Counted from the stretch's first letter, positions 7,579 to 17,445 are shown. The stretch: 64,000 bases of DNA from Arenimonas caeni (GCF_003024235.1 NZ_KZ679094.1:24560-88559), one strand, 5' to 3'. Notes: generated from the sequence alone by a model not told the origin. A program made the numbers and translations.

Positions 7579-9654
7579 ATGGACGACAAGACCCCCGACG
7601 GCGACCTGCACGCGCCGGAGCTCTACCTCAACCGCGAACTGTCGCAGCTGGAATTCAACTTCCGGGTCCTGGCCCAGGCCAAGGACCCGGCCGTGCCCCT
7701 GCTCGAGCGGCTGCGCTACCTGTGCATCAGCTGCACCAACCTCGACGAATTCTTCGAGATCCGCGCCGCCACCGTGCGCACCGCGCTGCAGTTCGGCGGC
7801 CCGCTGCCGCCCGACGGCATCGCACCGGCGCGGGCGCTGGAGCTGATCCACGACAAGGCCGCCGGGCTGGTGGCCGAGCAGTACCGCTACTGGAACGAGA
7901 CCCTGCGCCCGGAGCTCAACGCCGCCGGCATCCGCATCCTCGCCCACTCGTCCTGGAACGCGCGCCAGAAGCGCTGGCTGCACAAGTATTTCCGCGACGA
8001 ACTGCTGCCGGTGCTCTCGCCGCTGGGCCTGGACCCGGTGCACCCGTTCCCGCGCATCCTCAACAAGTCGCTCAACGTGGTGGTGGTGCTCGAGGGCAAG
8101 GACGCGTTCGGGCGCAAGGGCGGCATGGCGATCGTGCGCGCGCCGCGCTCGCTGCCGCGCATCATCCACCTGCCGCCCGAGGTTTCCGGCGGCAAGCACG
8201 ACTTCGTGCTGCTCTCGGCGGTGCTCACCGCCTTCGTCGACGACCTGTTCACCGGCATGAAGGTCAAGGGCGCCTACCAGTTCCGGGTCACCCGCAACTC
8301 CGAGCTGTTCGTGGACGAGGAGGAAGTGGAGAACCTGGCCAGCGCGCTCAAGGACGAACTGGCCAGCCGCGGCTTCCGGCCGGCGGTGCGGCTGGAGATC
8401 GCCGAGCACTGCCCCAAGCCGATCGTGCGCACCCTGCTGCAGAACTTCGGCCTCACCGAGAACGCCGTCTACCGCATCAACGGCCCGGTCAACATCAACC
8501 GCGTCACCCAGGTCTACGACCTGGTCGACCGGCCGGACCTGAAGTTCCCGGCCTTCAAGCCCGGCCCGGCGCCGCTCGACGCCGAGGCGCCGTTCGAGAC
8601 CCTGCGCCAGCGCGACGTGCTGCTGCACCACCCCTACCAGAGCTTCCAGTCGGTGCTCGACCTGCTGGCCCACGCCGCCCATGACCCGGACGTGCTGGCG
8701 ATCAAGCAGACGCTCTACCGCACCGGCAAGGACAGCAAGATCATCGACCACCTGATCACGGCCGCGCGCAACGGCAAGGACGTGACGGTGGTGGTGGAAC
8801 TGCGCGCGCGCTTCGACGAGGAGGCCAACATCCGCCTCGCCGACCAGCTGCAGGAAGCCGGCGTGCAGGTGATGTACGGCGTGGTGGGCTACAAGACCCA
8901 CGCCAAGATGATGCTGATCGTGCGGCGCGAGGGGAAGAAGCTGCAGCGCTACGTGCACCTGGGCACGGGCAACTACCACGCCGGCACCGCGCGCGCCTAC
9001 ACCGACATCGGCCTGATGACCGCCGACCCGGACATCACCGCCGACGTGCACGACGTGTTCCAGCAGCTCTCGGGCCTGGCGCCGTCGATCAAGCTGCGCC
9101 GGATGATGCAGTCGCCCTTCACCCTGCACCAGGGCATCCTGCGCCGGATCGAGCGCGAGGCGAAGAACGCCCGCGCCGGCAAGAAGGGCCACATCATCGC
9201 CAAGATGAACGCGCTCAACGAGCCGACGGTGATCCGCGCGCTGTACGAGGCCTCGCGCGCCGGCGTGCGCATCGAGCTGATCGTGCGCGGCGCCTGCTGC
9301 CTGCGCCCGGGCGTGCCCGGGGTGTCCGAGAACATCAGCGTGCGCTCGGTGGTCGGGCGTTTCCTCGAGCACAGCCGCGTGTACTGGTTCCGCAACGGCG
9401 GCAAGCCGGAGATCTTCTGCTCGAGCGCCGACTGGATGGAGCGCAACCTGCTGCGCCGGGTCGAGACCTGCTTCCCGATCATCGACGAGCGGCTGGCGGC
9501 GCGCGTGTTCGACGAGGAGCTGGCCAACTACCTGGCCGACAACCTCCAGGCCTGGGAGCTGCGCGAGGACGGAAGCTACGCGCGGGTCTCGCCGGCCGAG
9601 GGCGAGATGCCCTATTCTGCGCAAGGTTCGCTGCTGGCCAAACTCTGCGACTGA
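7579..9654 (+). CDS. ppk1: Polyphosphate kinase 1
   Basis: A 691-residue PPK1, which makes long-chain polyphosphate from ATP at the membrane. The N-terminal domain begins LNRELSQLEFN; the head domain and two phospholipase-D-like C-terminal domains follow. H441 in YKTHAKMML is the phosphorylated histidine, and H598 in LEHSRVYWF is the second conserved one. LGTGNYH and CSSADWMERNL are further signatures. Length equals the family's usual size. It starts 4 nt after phoR and the next gene, ppx, begins 2 nt after its stop, so synthesis and breakdown of polyphosphate are co-expressed and, through the Pho box, probably induced by phosphate limitation. Confidence 0.95.
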   Translation: MDDKTPDGDLHAPELYLNRELSQLEFNFRVLAQAKDPAVPLLERLRYLCISCTNLDEFFEIRAATVRTALQFGGPLPPDGIAPARALELIHDKAAGLVAEQYRYWNETLRPELNAAGIRILAHSSWNARQKRWLHKYFRDELLPVLSPLGLDPVHPFPRILNKSLNVVVVLEGKDAFGRKGGMAIVRAPRSLPRIIHLPPEVSGGKHDFVLLSAVLTAFVDDLFTGMKVKGAYQFRVTRNSELFVDEEEVENLASALKDELASRGFRPAVRLEIAEHCPKPIVRTLLQNFGLTENAVYRINGPVNINRVTQVYDLVDRPDLKFPAFKPGPAPLDAEAPFETLRQRDVLLHHPYQSFQSVLDLLAHAAHDPDVLAIKQTLYRTGKDSKIIDHLITAARNGKDVTVVVELRARFDEEANIRLADQLQEAGVQVMYGVVGYKTHAKMMLIVRREGKKLQRYVHLGTGNYHAGTARAYTDIGLMTADPDITADVHDVFQQLSGLAPSIKLRRMMQSPFTLHQGILRRIEREAKNARAGKKGHIIAKMNALNEPTVIRALYEASRAGVRIELIVRGACCLRPGVPGVSENISVRSVVGRFLEHSRVYWFRNGGKPEIFCSSADWMERNLLRRVETCFPIIDERLAARVFDEELANYLADNLQAWELREDGSYARVSPAEGEMPYSAQGSLLAKLCD

Positions 9655-9656
9655 CG

Positions 9657-11177
9657 ATGCCGACCCAAGACACGCCACCGCTGAAGGACGGCGACCTGCT
9701 GGCCGCGGTGGACCTGGGCTCGAACAGCTTCCACATGGTGGTGGCCCGTTACGTGCTCGGGCAGCTGCGGATCATCGACCGCATCAAGGAAACCGTGCGC
9801 CTGGCCGAGGGCCTGGACGGCCGCGGCGGCCTGGACCCGTCGGTGATGCCGCGCGCGCTCGACTGCCTGGCCCGCTTCGGCCAGCGCATCCGCACCCTGC
9901 CGCCTTCGCGCGTGCGCGCGCTGGCCACCAACACGGTGCGCCAGCTGGGCAATCCGCAGGCCTTCCTGGTGCCGGCCGAAACCGCCCTCGGCCATGGCAT
10001 CGAAGTGGTCGCAGGCCGCGAGGAGGCGCGCCTGATCTACCTTGGCGTGGCGCACGGCAGCCCGCCGGACCCCGGCAAGCGCCGCCTGGTGATGGACATC
10101 GGCGGCGGCTCGACCGAGACGATCATCGGCGAGGGTTTCCAGGCACTCGAGCGCGAGAGCCTGCAGATGGGCTGCATCGCGACCACCCGGCGCTACTTCG
10201 GCGACGGGCGGCTGAGCCGCAAGCGCTGGAAGGAAGCCCGGATCGAGCTGGCCGCCGAGTACCAGCCGTTCGCCGAACGCTACCGGCGGCTGGGCTGGCA
10301 CGAGGCCATGGGCTCCTCGGGCACGATCAAGGCGATCTGCGACGTCTCGGTGAAGATGAAGCTCACCAAGGTCTCGGTCACCGACGCCAGCCTGGAGGCC
10401 ATCCGCGACAAGCTGCTGGACTTCGAGAACATTTCCGACATCAAGCTGCCCGGGCTGTCGGCCGAGCGCCGGCCGATCTTCGCCGGCGGCCTGCTGGTGC
10501 TCGACGCCGCCTTCGGCGCGCTCGGCATCGAGCGCATGTACGTCAGCGACCACGCCATGCGCGAGGGCGTGCTCTACGACCTGATCGGCCGCGGCTCGCC
10601 CGAGGATCCGCGCGCGGAGTCGATCCGCGCGATGCAGGCGCGCTATGGCGTCGACCTCGACCAGGCCGCTCGGGTGGAAGCCACCGCCCTGAGCCTGTTC
10701 GACCAAGCCGAGCTGGCCTGGGGCCTGGACGGCGACAGCCGCCGGCAGCTGGCCTGGGCGGCGCGCATCCACGAGATCGGCCTGGCCATCGCCCACAGCC
10801 AGTACCACCAGCACGGCGCCTACCTGGTCGAACACGCCGACATCGCCGGCTTCTCGCGCACCGAGCAGCAGATCCTCGCGGCCCTGCTGCGCACCCAGCG
10901 GCGCGTGATCAACCCGTCGAGCTTCGACAAGCTGCCCGACCGCCTGGTGGCCAGCGTGCAGCGCATCGCGCTGCTGCTGCGTCTGTCCGTGCTGATCCAC
11001 CGCAGCCACGACCGCGACCCGCTGCCGGTGGTGGAGCTGGACGTGGACGGCGACGAGCTGCTGCTGCGCCTGCCCAAGCGCTGGCTCGACGGCCACCCGC
11101 TCACCCTGCTCGACCTCGAAACCGAACGCGAGACCCTGGCCGGCTTCGGCCGCCGCCTGACGATCCGGGCGCTCTGA
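9657..11177 (+). CDS. ppx: Exopolyphosphatase (Ppx/GppA family)
   Basis: A 506-residue Ppx/GppA phosphatase that removes terminal phosphate from polyphosphate (or the 5' phosphate from pppGpp). The actin-like fold shows VDLGSNSFHM (about 17-26) and MDIGGGSTETI (about 145-155), the two phosphate-binding loops; AMGSSGTIKA is the third. The C-terminal part (about 325-500) is an HD-like helical domain with IHEIG and HHQHGAYLVEH-like residues. Starting ATG lies 2 nt after the ppk1 stop. Length and the genomic link to ppk1 favour exopolyphosphatase over GppA, though many members do both. Confidence 0.93.
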   Translation: MPTQDTPPLKDGDLLAAVDLGSNSFHMVVARYVLGQLRIIDRIKETVRLAEGLDGRGGLDPSVMPRALDCLARFGQRIRTLPPSRVRALATNTVRQLGNPQAFLVPAETALGHGIEVVAGREEARLIYLGVAHGSPPDPGKRRLVMDIGGGSTETIIGEGFQALERESLQMGCIATTRRYFGDGRLSRKRWKEARIELAAEYQPFAERYRRLGWHEAMGSSGTIKAICDVSVKMKLTKVSVTDASLEAIRDKLLDFENISDIKLPGLSAERRPIFAGGLLVLDAAFGALGIERMYVSDHAMREGVLYDLIGRGSPEDPRAESIRAMQARYGVDLDQAARVEATALSLFDQAELAWGLDGDSRRQLAWAARIHEIGLAIAHSQYHQHGAYLVEHADIAGFSRTEQQILAALLRTQRRVINPSSFDKLPDRLVASVQRIALLLRLSVLIHRSHDRDPLPVVELDVDGDELLLRLPKRWLDGHPLTLLDLETERETLAGFGRRLTIRAL

Positions 11178-11192
11178 GCCGCGGTAACGCGG

Positions 11193-11210
11193 GCGTCATG
11201 CCACGGTCAC
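11193..11210 (+). promoter_or_regulatory. Pho-box-like site upstream of the GT4/PAP2 operon
   Basis: GCGTCAT-GCCA-CGGTCAC repeats the 7-4-7 layout; the second half is identical to that of the phoB box and the first matches five of seven consensus bases. No good -10 stands at the usual distance (GATTCT at 11232-11237 is 21 nt away). CGGTCAC alone is not rare in this GC-rich DNA, so the call is tentative. A GGCCTG/CAGGCC hairpin follows. Confidence 0.4.
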
Positions 11211-11243
11211 CGGCCTGGCACAGGCCGCCGCGATTCTGGCGCC

Positions 11244-12386
11244 ATGGACAAGCCCCTGCGCGTCGACCTGGTCACTGAAACCTACCCGCCCGACGTCAAC
11301 GGCGTCGCGCTCACCGTGCAGTCGCTCGAGGGAGGCCTGCGCCGGCTTGGCCACGAGGTGGGACTGGTCCGGCCCGAGCGTGAGCACGACGGCCCGCGCC
11401 CCGGGCCGGCGCTGCTGCTGGTGGAGGGGGCGCCGATCCCCCGCTACCCCGGGCTGCGCTTCGGCCTGCCCGCCGGGCGGCGGCTCGCGGCGCGCTGGAC
11501 GGCGCAGCGGCCGGACGCCGTCTACATCGCCACCGAGGGTCCGCTGGGCTGGTCGGCGCTGCGCACCTGCCGCCAGCTGGGCATCCCGGTGGCCACCGGC
11601 TTCCACACCCGCTTCGACGACTACATCGGCCGCTACGGCGCGGGTTTCCTCAGCCCTTGGGTGTTCGCCTGGCTGCGCCGCTTCCACAACCGCGCCGACG
11701 CGACCCTGGTGCCGACCCTCGAGCTGCAGGAGCAGCTGGCCCGCCAGGCGTTCCGGCGGGTGGTGCGCCTGGGCCGCGCGGTCGACACGCGCGCCTTCCA
11801 TCCGGGCTGGCGCGACCCGGCGCTGCGCCAACGCTGGGGGGCCAGGGAAGGCGCCCCGGTCCTGCTGCACGTGGGCCGGATCGCGCCCGAGAAGAACCTG
11901 CCGCTGGCCGTTCGCGCCTATCGCGAACTGCAGAAGCAGCGTCCGGATGCGCGCTTCGTCTGGGTCGGCGACGGCCCGGCCCGGGCCCGGCTGCAGCTCG
12001 ACAACCCGGACTTCATCTTCACCGGCACCCTGCGCGGCGACGAGCTTTCGCGCTGCTTCGCCAGCGCCGACCTGTTCTGCTTCCCCAGCCTGTCGGAGAC
12101 CTTCGGCAACGTCACGCTCGAGGCCATGGCCAGCGGCATCGCCACCATCGCCTTCGACTACGGCGCCGCCCGCGAGCACCTGCGCCACGGGCTGCATGGC
12201 GCCGCGGTGGCCTTTGGCGACGAGCCGGGCTTCGTCGCGGCCGTGGTGGCCGCGGCCACCGGCGACGGCCTGCGCCACCAGGGCGAAGCGGCGCGCCACG
12301 CGGTGCAGCACCTGCACCCCGACCGGGTGGCGGCGGACTTCGCGACCCTGCTGGCCGGACTGGGCCGGCGGGCGGAGGCGGCATGA
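11244..12386 (+). CDS. GT4-family glycosyltransferase
   Basis: A 380-residue GT-B fold transferase. The N-terminal half starts with TETYPPDVNGVA, typical of lipid and mannosyl-type GT4 enzymes (MgtA, SqdX, PimC relatives). The C-terminal half has LLHVGRIAPEKNLPLAV (sugar-nucleotide domain start) and the SETFGNVTLEAMASG motif with the paired glutamates. It would move a hexose from a nucleotide sugar to a lipid or other acceptor at the cytoplasmic face of the membrane; no membrane helices are present. It overlaps the PAP2 phosphatase gene by 4 nt. Position after the phosphate block and the Pho-box-like site suggest glycolipid synthesis during phosphate shortage, which is inference. Confidence 0.85.
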   Translation: MDKPLRVDLVTETYPPDVNGVALTVQSLEGGLRRLGHEVGLVRPEREHDGPRPGPALLLVEGAPIPRYPGLRFGLPAGRRLAARWTAQRPDAVYIATEGPLGWSALRTCRQLGIPVATGFHTRFDDYIGRYGAGFLSPWVFAWLRRFHNRADATLVPTLELQEQLARQAFRRVVRLGRAVDTRAFHPGWRDPALRQRWGAREGAPVLLHVGRIAPEKNLPLAVRAYRELQKQRPDARFVWVGDGPARARLQLDNPDFIFTGTLRGDELSRCFASADLFCFPSLSETFGNVTLEAMASGIATIAFDYGAAREHLRHGLHGAAVAFGDEPGFVAAVVAAATGDGLRHQGEAARHAVQHLHPDRVAADFATLLAGLGRRAEAA

Positions 12387-12922
12387 ACGCGCGCCGGCTG
12401 GCCCGCCGCGAACACGCGTGGTGCCTGGCCGCCAACCGCTGGGGCGCGCGCGGCGCGGTGCGCTCCTGGTTCCGGCTGGTCAGCCGGCTCGGCGACGGCG
12501 CGTTCTGGTACGCGCTGATGGCCGGCCTGGTGCTGGTGGACGGCTGGCGCGGCCTCGGCGCCTCGGCGCACCTGGCGGCGACCGGCCTGGTGGCGCTGAT
12601 CCTTTATCGCCGGCTCAAGCGCTGGACGAAGCGCCCGCGGCCCTTCTCGGCCGACCGCCGCATCCGCCCGCTGATCGCGCCGCTGGACGAGTTCAGCTTC
12701 CCCTCCGGCCACACCCTGCACGCGGTCGCCTTCACCGTCGTGGCCCTGGCGCACTACCCGGCGCTCGCGCCGCTGCTGCTGCCCTTCACCGCCAGCGTCG
12801 CCGTCTCGCGCGTGGTGCTCGGCCTGCACTACCCCAGCGACGTGCTCGCCGCCACGGGCATCGGCATCGCCCTGGGCGCCGCGTCGCTGCAGCTGGCCGC
12901 CCTCCTCCCCGCCCCGCTGTAG
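12383..12922 (+). CDS. PAP2-family membrane phosphatase
   Basis: A 179-residue integral membrane phosphatase. All three motifs of the phosphatidic-acid phosphatase type 2 family are present: KRWTKRPRP (about 78-86), FPSGHT (about 106-111) and SRVVLGLHYPSD (about 143-154), with the catalytic histidines in the last two. Hydrophobic segments flank these, placing the active site at the periplasmic face. Substrates in the family include phosphatidate, PGP and undecaprenyl pyrophosphate. ATGA overlap with the glycosyltransferase means the two act together, for example by supplying diacylglycerol as the sugar acceptor. No terminator is visible after it; the following gene is convergent. Confidence 0.88.
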   Translation: MNARRLARREHAWCLAANRWGARGAVRSWFRLVSRLGDGAFWYALMAGLVLVDGWRGLGASAHLAATGLVALILYRRLKRWTKRPRPFSADRRIRPLIAPLDEFSFPSGHTLHAVAFTVVALAHYPALAPLLLPFTASVAVSRVVLGLHYPSDVLAATGIGIALGAASLQLAALLPAPL

Positions 12923-12945
12923 GACCACCTTCAGGCGCGGCCGGT

Positions 12946-13575
12946 TCATCGGGCCAGAAGGGACTCCTGCGAGGACGGCGCGAGCGGGCGGAGCCAGAAG
13001 GTGAGCGGCTTTTCGGTGGGGGTGGGGTCGCCGGGCTCGGGCCAGGCCAGGCGCACGGTCATTCCCGGCTGGCGGACGTAGCCGCGCCCGATCCAGAAGG
13101 CTTCGTTGCCGCGATGGCCCGGAGGGCGGCGCGGGTCGGCCGGGTCGCGGTCGACGGCGCAGAAGGCGGTCCAGCGGAAGCGGCCCGATGCCCGGGCATG
13201 GGCTTCGCGCTCGTCGAAGAAGCGGTGCCCCAGGCCGCGGCCGCGGTATTCGGGCAGCAGCACCGATTCGCCGAAATAGAACACGTCGTCCACCGGCCGC
13301 CCGGCGTCCAGGAAGGGCCGCTGGAACTCGAGGGTGTCGTCGGCCAGCGGCAGGCCGGTCGAGGCGCCCACCACGCGTTCGCCGTCGAGCGCCAGCACCA
13401 CCACGGCCCCGGCCGACGCGGCATAGGCCCGCAGGTATTCGGTCTCGTAGGCCGGGTCGCCTTCGTAGAGGTAGGGCCAGTCGCGGAACACCGCCACCCG
13501 CAGCGCCGCCACGGCCTCGAGCCAGGGTTCCAGCTCCCTGCCCGCCAGCCGCCTCACCTCGATCGAACCCGTCAT
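12946..13575 (-). CDS. GNAT-family N-acetyltransferase
   Basis: A 209-residue cytoplasmic protein. After a conserved N-terminal helix (WLEAVAALRVAVFRDWPYLY), the acetyl-CoA site is seen as VLLPEYRGRGLGHRFFD, followed by EREAHARASG and an NEAFWIGRGYV stretch near the C-terminus. This layout belongs to a GNAT group common in proteobacteria with unknown substrate. The start at ATG 13575 follows the divergent rlmJ promoter by 63 nt. A much longer open frame on the same strand covers rlmJ in antisense and is not believed. Confidence 0.78.
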   Translation of the reverse strand: MTGSIEVRRLAGRELEPWLEAVAALRVAVFRDWPYLYEGDPAYETEYLRAYAASAGAVVVLALDGERVVGASTGLPLADDTLEFQRPFLDAGRPVDDVFYFGESVLLPEYRGRGLGHRFFDEREAHARASGRFRWTAFCAVDRDPADPRRPPGHRGNEAFWIGRGYVRQPGMTVRLAWPEPGDPTPTEKPLTFWLRPLAPSSQESLLAR

Positions 13576-13638
13576 TCCCGGCCTCCCCTGCGCCACGGGG
13601 CCGGAGTTTAACCCCCGCCACGGCGTAGACTGCACGCC

Positions 13639-14499
13639 ATGAACTACCGCCACGGATTCCATGCGGGCAACCACGCCGACGTGCTCAAGCACCTGGTGCT
13701 GGTCGCCCTGCTCGACGCGCTCAAGAAAAAGGACGCGCCCTTCTTCGTGCTCGACACCCACGCCGGGCGCGGCCGCTACGACCTGCGCGGCGACCAGGCC
13801 AGCCGCACCGGCGAAGCCGCCGCCGGCTTCGTGCGCCTGCGCGAGGCGGCGCCGGCCGGCCCGCCGGCGCTGCGCGCCTACCTCGACGCGGTGGCCGACT
13901 GCGCCCTGGGCGACGAACACAGCTATCCCGGCTCGCCCTTGCTGGTCGCCCACGCCCTGCGCGAACAGGACCGCCTCGCCGCCTGCGAGCTGCAGCCCGA
14001 GGAAGCCACCGCACTCAGGGCCGTGCTGGCCGGCGACCCGCGCTGCCACGTCCACCAGCGCGACGGCTACGCCGCGGCCAAGGCGCTGCTGCCGCCACGC
14101 GAAGGCAACACCCGCTTCGCCCGCGGCCTCGTGCTCATCGACCCGCCCTACGAAGCGCAGGAGGGCGAGTACGCGGCCATCGTCGCCGCGCTGCGCGAGG
14201 GCCTGGACCGTTTCCCGCAGGGCATCTTCGCGCTGTGGTACCCGATCAAGCGCCGCGCCACCCTGCAGCCGCTGATGCGCAAGCTCGCCGCGCTGCCGGC
14301 CCGCTCCGCGCTGGCGATCGAACTGCTGGTGCGCCCCGACGATTCGCCGCTGCGCATGAACGGCAGCGGCATGGTCATCATCAACCCGCCGTGGCAGCTC
14401 GACGCCGCCGTCGAACCGGCGCTGCGCCCGCTCGCCCAGGCCATGGGCGAGGCCGGTGCGTCCTGGCGCCTGACCTGGCTCAAGCAGGAATCCGCCTGA
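13639..14499 (+). CDS. rlmJ: 23S rRNA (adenine-2030-N6)-methyltransferase RlmJ
   Basis: A 286-residue RNA methyltransferase. It starts MNYRHGFHAGNHADVLKH, the hallmark RlmJ N-terminus; FFVLDTHAGRGRYDL is the SAM-binding motif I, and LVLIDPPYEAQ is the catalytic DPPY motif at about 165-171. It methylates A2030 of 23S rRNA. Length matches E. coli RlmJ. A TAGACT -10-like hexamer lies only 7 nt before the ATG, and no ribosome site is visible, suggesting a very short leader. The next gene starts 1 nt after its stop. Confidence 0.93.
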   Translation: MNYRHGFHAGNHADVLKHLVLVALLDALKKKDAPFFVLDTHAGRGRYDLRGDQASRTGEAAAGFVRLREAAPAGPPALRAYLDAVADCALGDEHSYPGSPLLVAHALREQDRLAACELQPEEATALRAVLAGDPRCHVHQRDGYAAAKALLPPREGNTRFARGLVLIDPPYEAQEGEYAAIVAALREGLDRFPQGIFALWYPIKRRATLQPLMRKLAALPARSALAIELLVRPDDSPLRMNGSGMVIINPPWQLDAAVEPALRPLAQAMGEAGASWRLTWLKQESA

Positions 14500-14500
14500 G

Positions 14501-15514
14501 ATGCAGACCCCCAAGCACGCCCGCTATGCCTACCGCGGCCGGGTCCCGCACGAAGTGATCAAGACCGTCGAGTTCAACCTGCTGCCGCCGCTGCCGGACG
14601 AAGCGCGGGTGCAGGTGCTGGCGGCCCCGGTCAATCCCTCCGACGTGCTCCAGCTCACCGGCGAATACGGCCAGTTGCCGCCGCTGCCGGCGGTGGGCGG
14701 CAGCGAGGGCGTCGGCCGGGTCGAGGCCATCAACGGCAACGCCCGCGGCCTGGAGGAAGGCGACATCGTGCTGCTGCCGCTGGGCTGCGGCAGCTGGAGC
14801 ACGCACCTGAACCTGCCCACGCGCGACCTGGTGAAGCTGCCGCACGACGTCGACCCGGTGCAGCTGGCCATGCTCAGCGTGAACCCGCCCACGGCCAGCC
14901 TGATGCTGAGCGACATCGTCGAACTGCAGCCGGGCGACTGGGTCATCCAGAACGCGGCCAACTCCGCCGTCGGCGGCTACGTCGCCCAGATCGCCAGGCG
15001 CCGCGGCATCCGGCTCATCAACGTGGTGCGGCGCGAATCGGCCATCGAGGCGGTCTGGCAGGCCGGCGGCGAGAACGTGCTGGTGGACGCCGAGGACCTG
15101 CCGCGGCGGGTGGAAGAGACCCTTGGCGAGATCCACGTCCGGCTGGCGCTCGACTGCGTCGGCGGCGTGCACACCGAACACCTGGCGCGCTGCCTGGCGC
15201 CGGGCGGCACCATCGTCAACTACGGCTCGATGAGCGGCGAGCGCTGCATGGTCTCGCCGCGCTACCTGGTGTTCAACGGCATCAACCTGCGCGGTTTCTG
15301 GCTCGCGAACTGGCTCCGGAAGGCGCGCGCCGACCGTCGCCAGGCGCTGTTCGCGGAACTCGCGGCGATGGTCGCCGACGGCAGCCTGCACGCCAGCGTC
15401 CAGGCGAGCTACGGCATCGACGAGGTGCGCGAGGCGGTGCAGGCGGCCAGCGCCGGCGCCCGCCACGGCAAGATCGTCATCGAACCCAATGGCCGCTCGC
15501 GCGCGGCCATCTGA
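14501..15514 (+). CDS. Zinc-independent MDR oxidoreductase, enoyl-thioester reductase-like
   Basis: A 337-residue medium-chain dehydrogenase/reductase. The N-terminal GroES-like part has APVNPSDVLQLTG and GGSEGVGRV, and lacks the cysteine cluster and catalytic Cys/His of zinc alcohol dehydrogenases. WVIQNAANSAVGGYVAQIARRRG is the Rossmann loop in the AxxSxVG form seen in mitochondrial-type 2-enoyl thioester reductases (MECR/Etr1), which reduce enoyl-CoA/ACP with NADPH; the conserved N-P-P-T-A (residues near 128) also fits that group. Quinone oxidoreductase is the main alternative. It sits directly after rlmJ and probably shares its transcript. It converges on the exporter operon. Confidence 0.78.
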   Translation: MQTPKHARYAYRGRVPHEVIKTVEFNLLPPLPDEARVQVLAAPVNPSDVLQLTGEYGQLPPLPAVGGSEGVGRVEAINGNARGLEEGDIVLLPLGCGSWSTHLNLPTRDLVKLPHDVDPVQLAMLSVNPPTASLMLSDIVELQPGDWVIQNAANSAVGGYVAQIARRRGIRLINVVRRESAIEAVWQAGGENVLVDAEDLPRRVEETLGEIHVRLALDCVGGVHTEHLARCLAPGGTIVNYGSMSGERCMVSPRYLVFNGINLRGFWLANWLRKARADRRQALFAELAAMVADGSLHASVQASYGIDEVREAVQAASAGARHGKIVIEPNGRSRAAI

Positions 15515-15527
15515 GCCCGCGCGCCGC

Positions 15528-16748
15528 TCACTCGTAGCGCAGCGCCTCGATCGGGTCGAGCGCGGCGGCCTTGGACGCCGGCATGATGCCGAACACCACG
15601 CCCACCAGCGCCGAGAAGCCCGCGGCCGCCACCACCACCCACAGCGGCACCTGGGCCGGCGGGAAGTTCGGGATGGCCGAGGCCACGGCGAGGCCGGCGC
15701 CATAGCCGAGCGCGATGCCGATCAGGCCGCCGAGCAGCGCCAGCAGGCCGGCCTCGAGCAGGAACTGCACCAGGATGTCCCGGCGCGTCGCGCCCAGGGC
15801 CTTGAGGATGCCGATCTCGCGGGTCCGCTCGGTCACCGACACCAGCATGATGTTCATGATGCCGATGCCGCCGACCAGCAGCGAGATGCCCACCACGCCG
15901 CCGACCACCGCGGTGGCGGTGCCGGTGATCTGCTCGAACTGCTTGACGAACGAGTCGGCCGCCTCGACCCGAAAGTCGTCGTCCTGCCCGGGCTTGAGCT
16001 TGTGGGCGATGCGGATGGCGCGCTTGACCCGCTCGCGCAGCGCCTCGACGTCCTCGATGTCCTGGGCGGTGAAGCTCACGCTCATGCGCGGCCGCACCTC
16101 GTTGCCGGTCATCGCCCGGCCGACCTCGAAGGGGATGATGACCAGGTTGTCCTGGGAAAAGCCCAGCAGTTCGCCGCGCTTTTCCATCACGCCCACCACC
16201 TTGAACCACTCGGCGCCGATGCGGATGTACTCGCCCACCGGGTCCTCGGGAAGCTCCAGGTCCTCGATGGCCTTGGTCCCCACCACGGCGACGCGGCGCC
16301 GGCTCTTGTCGTCGCTGGCGACGACGAAGCGCCCCGCCTGCGGGTAGAGGCCGCGCACGACGGTGAAATCGGCCGACGTGGCGATCACCTGCGGCACCGC
16401 GGTGCGGCCGCGGTAGCCGACGCCATTGGCCGGCACGGCCATGATCGGCACCACGTCGCCGACGCCGGCGATGCCGTAGCGCAGCAGGTCGACGTCGGAG
16501 AAGTCCAGGCGGTTTTCCTTGCCCAGGCTGGCGTCGGCGAACGAGGTGTAGGCCTGCAGGGTGAGCGTATTGCTGCCCAGGTCGGCGAACTGGTCGGAGA
16601 TAGAGCGCGAGAACCCCTGCACCAGCGACACCACGGCGATCACCGAGGCGGTGCCGATCAGGATGCCGAGCGTGGTGAGGAAGCTGCGCATGCGATGCGC
16701 CATCAGGCTGGCGAGCGCGGCGCGGAAGGCTTCGAGGAAAGCTTGCAT
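15528..16748 (-). CDS. MacB-type ABC transporter permease
   Basis: A 406-residue inner-membrane permease: one transmembrane helix near residues 20-45 (SFLTTLGILIGTASVIAVVSL), a large periplasmic domain (about 55-280) and three more helices (about 285-310, 330-360, 370-395) with the FtsX-type ERTREIGILKALGATRRDI coupling stretch. This is the MacB/FtsX fold, here with the ATPase as a separate gene. Together with the ATPase and the adaptor upstream it forms a tripartite exporter, moving substrate from the periplasm through a TolC-like channel encoded elsewhere. The start lies 1 nt after the ATPase stop. Confidence 0.88.
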   Translation of the reverse strand: MQAFLEAFRAALASLMAHRMRSFLTTLGILIGTASVIAVVSLVQGFSRSISDQFADLGSNTLTLQAYTSFADASLGKENRLDFSDVDLLRYGIAGVGDVVPIMAVPANGVGYRGRTAVPQVIATSADFTVVRGLYPQAGRFVVASDDKSRRRVAVVGTKAIEDLELPEDPVGEYIRIGAEWFKVVGVMEKRGELLGFSQDNLVIIPFEVGRAMTGNEVRPRMSVSFTAQDIEDVEALRERVKRAIRIAHKLKPGQDDDFRVEAADSFVKQFEQITGTATAVVGGVVGISLLVGGIGIMNIMLVSVTERTREIGILKALGATRRDILVQFLLEAGLLALLGGLIGIALGYGAGLAVASAIPNFPPAQVPLWVVVAAAGFSALVGVVFGIMPASKAAALDPIEALRYE

Positions 16749-16749
16749 G

Positions 16750-17441
<692 letters not shown>

Positions 17442-17445
<4 letters not shown>

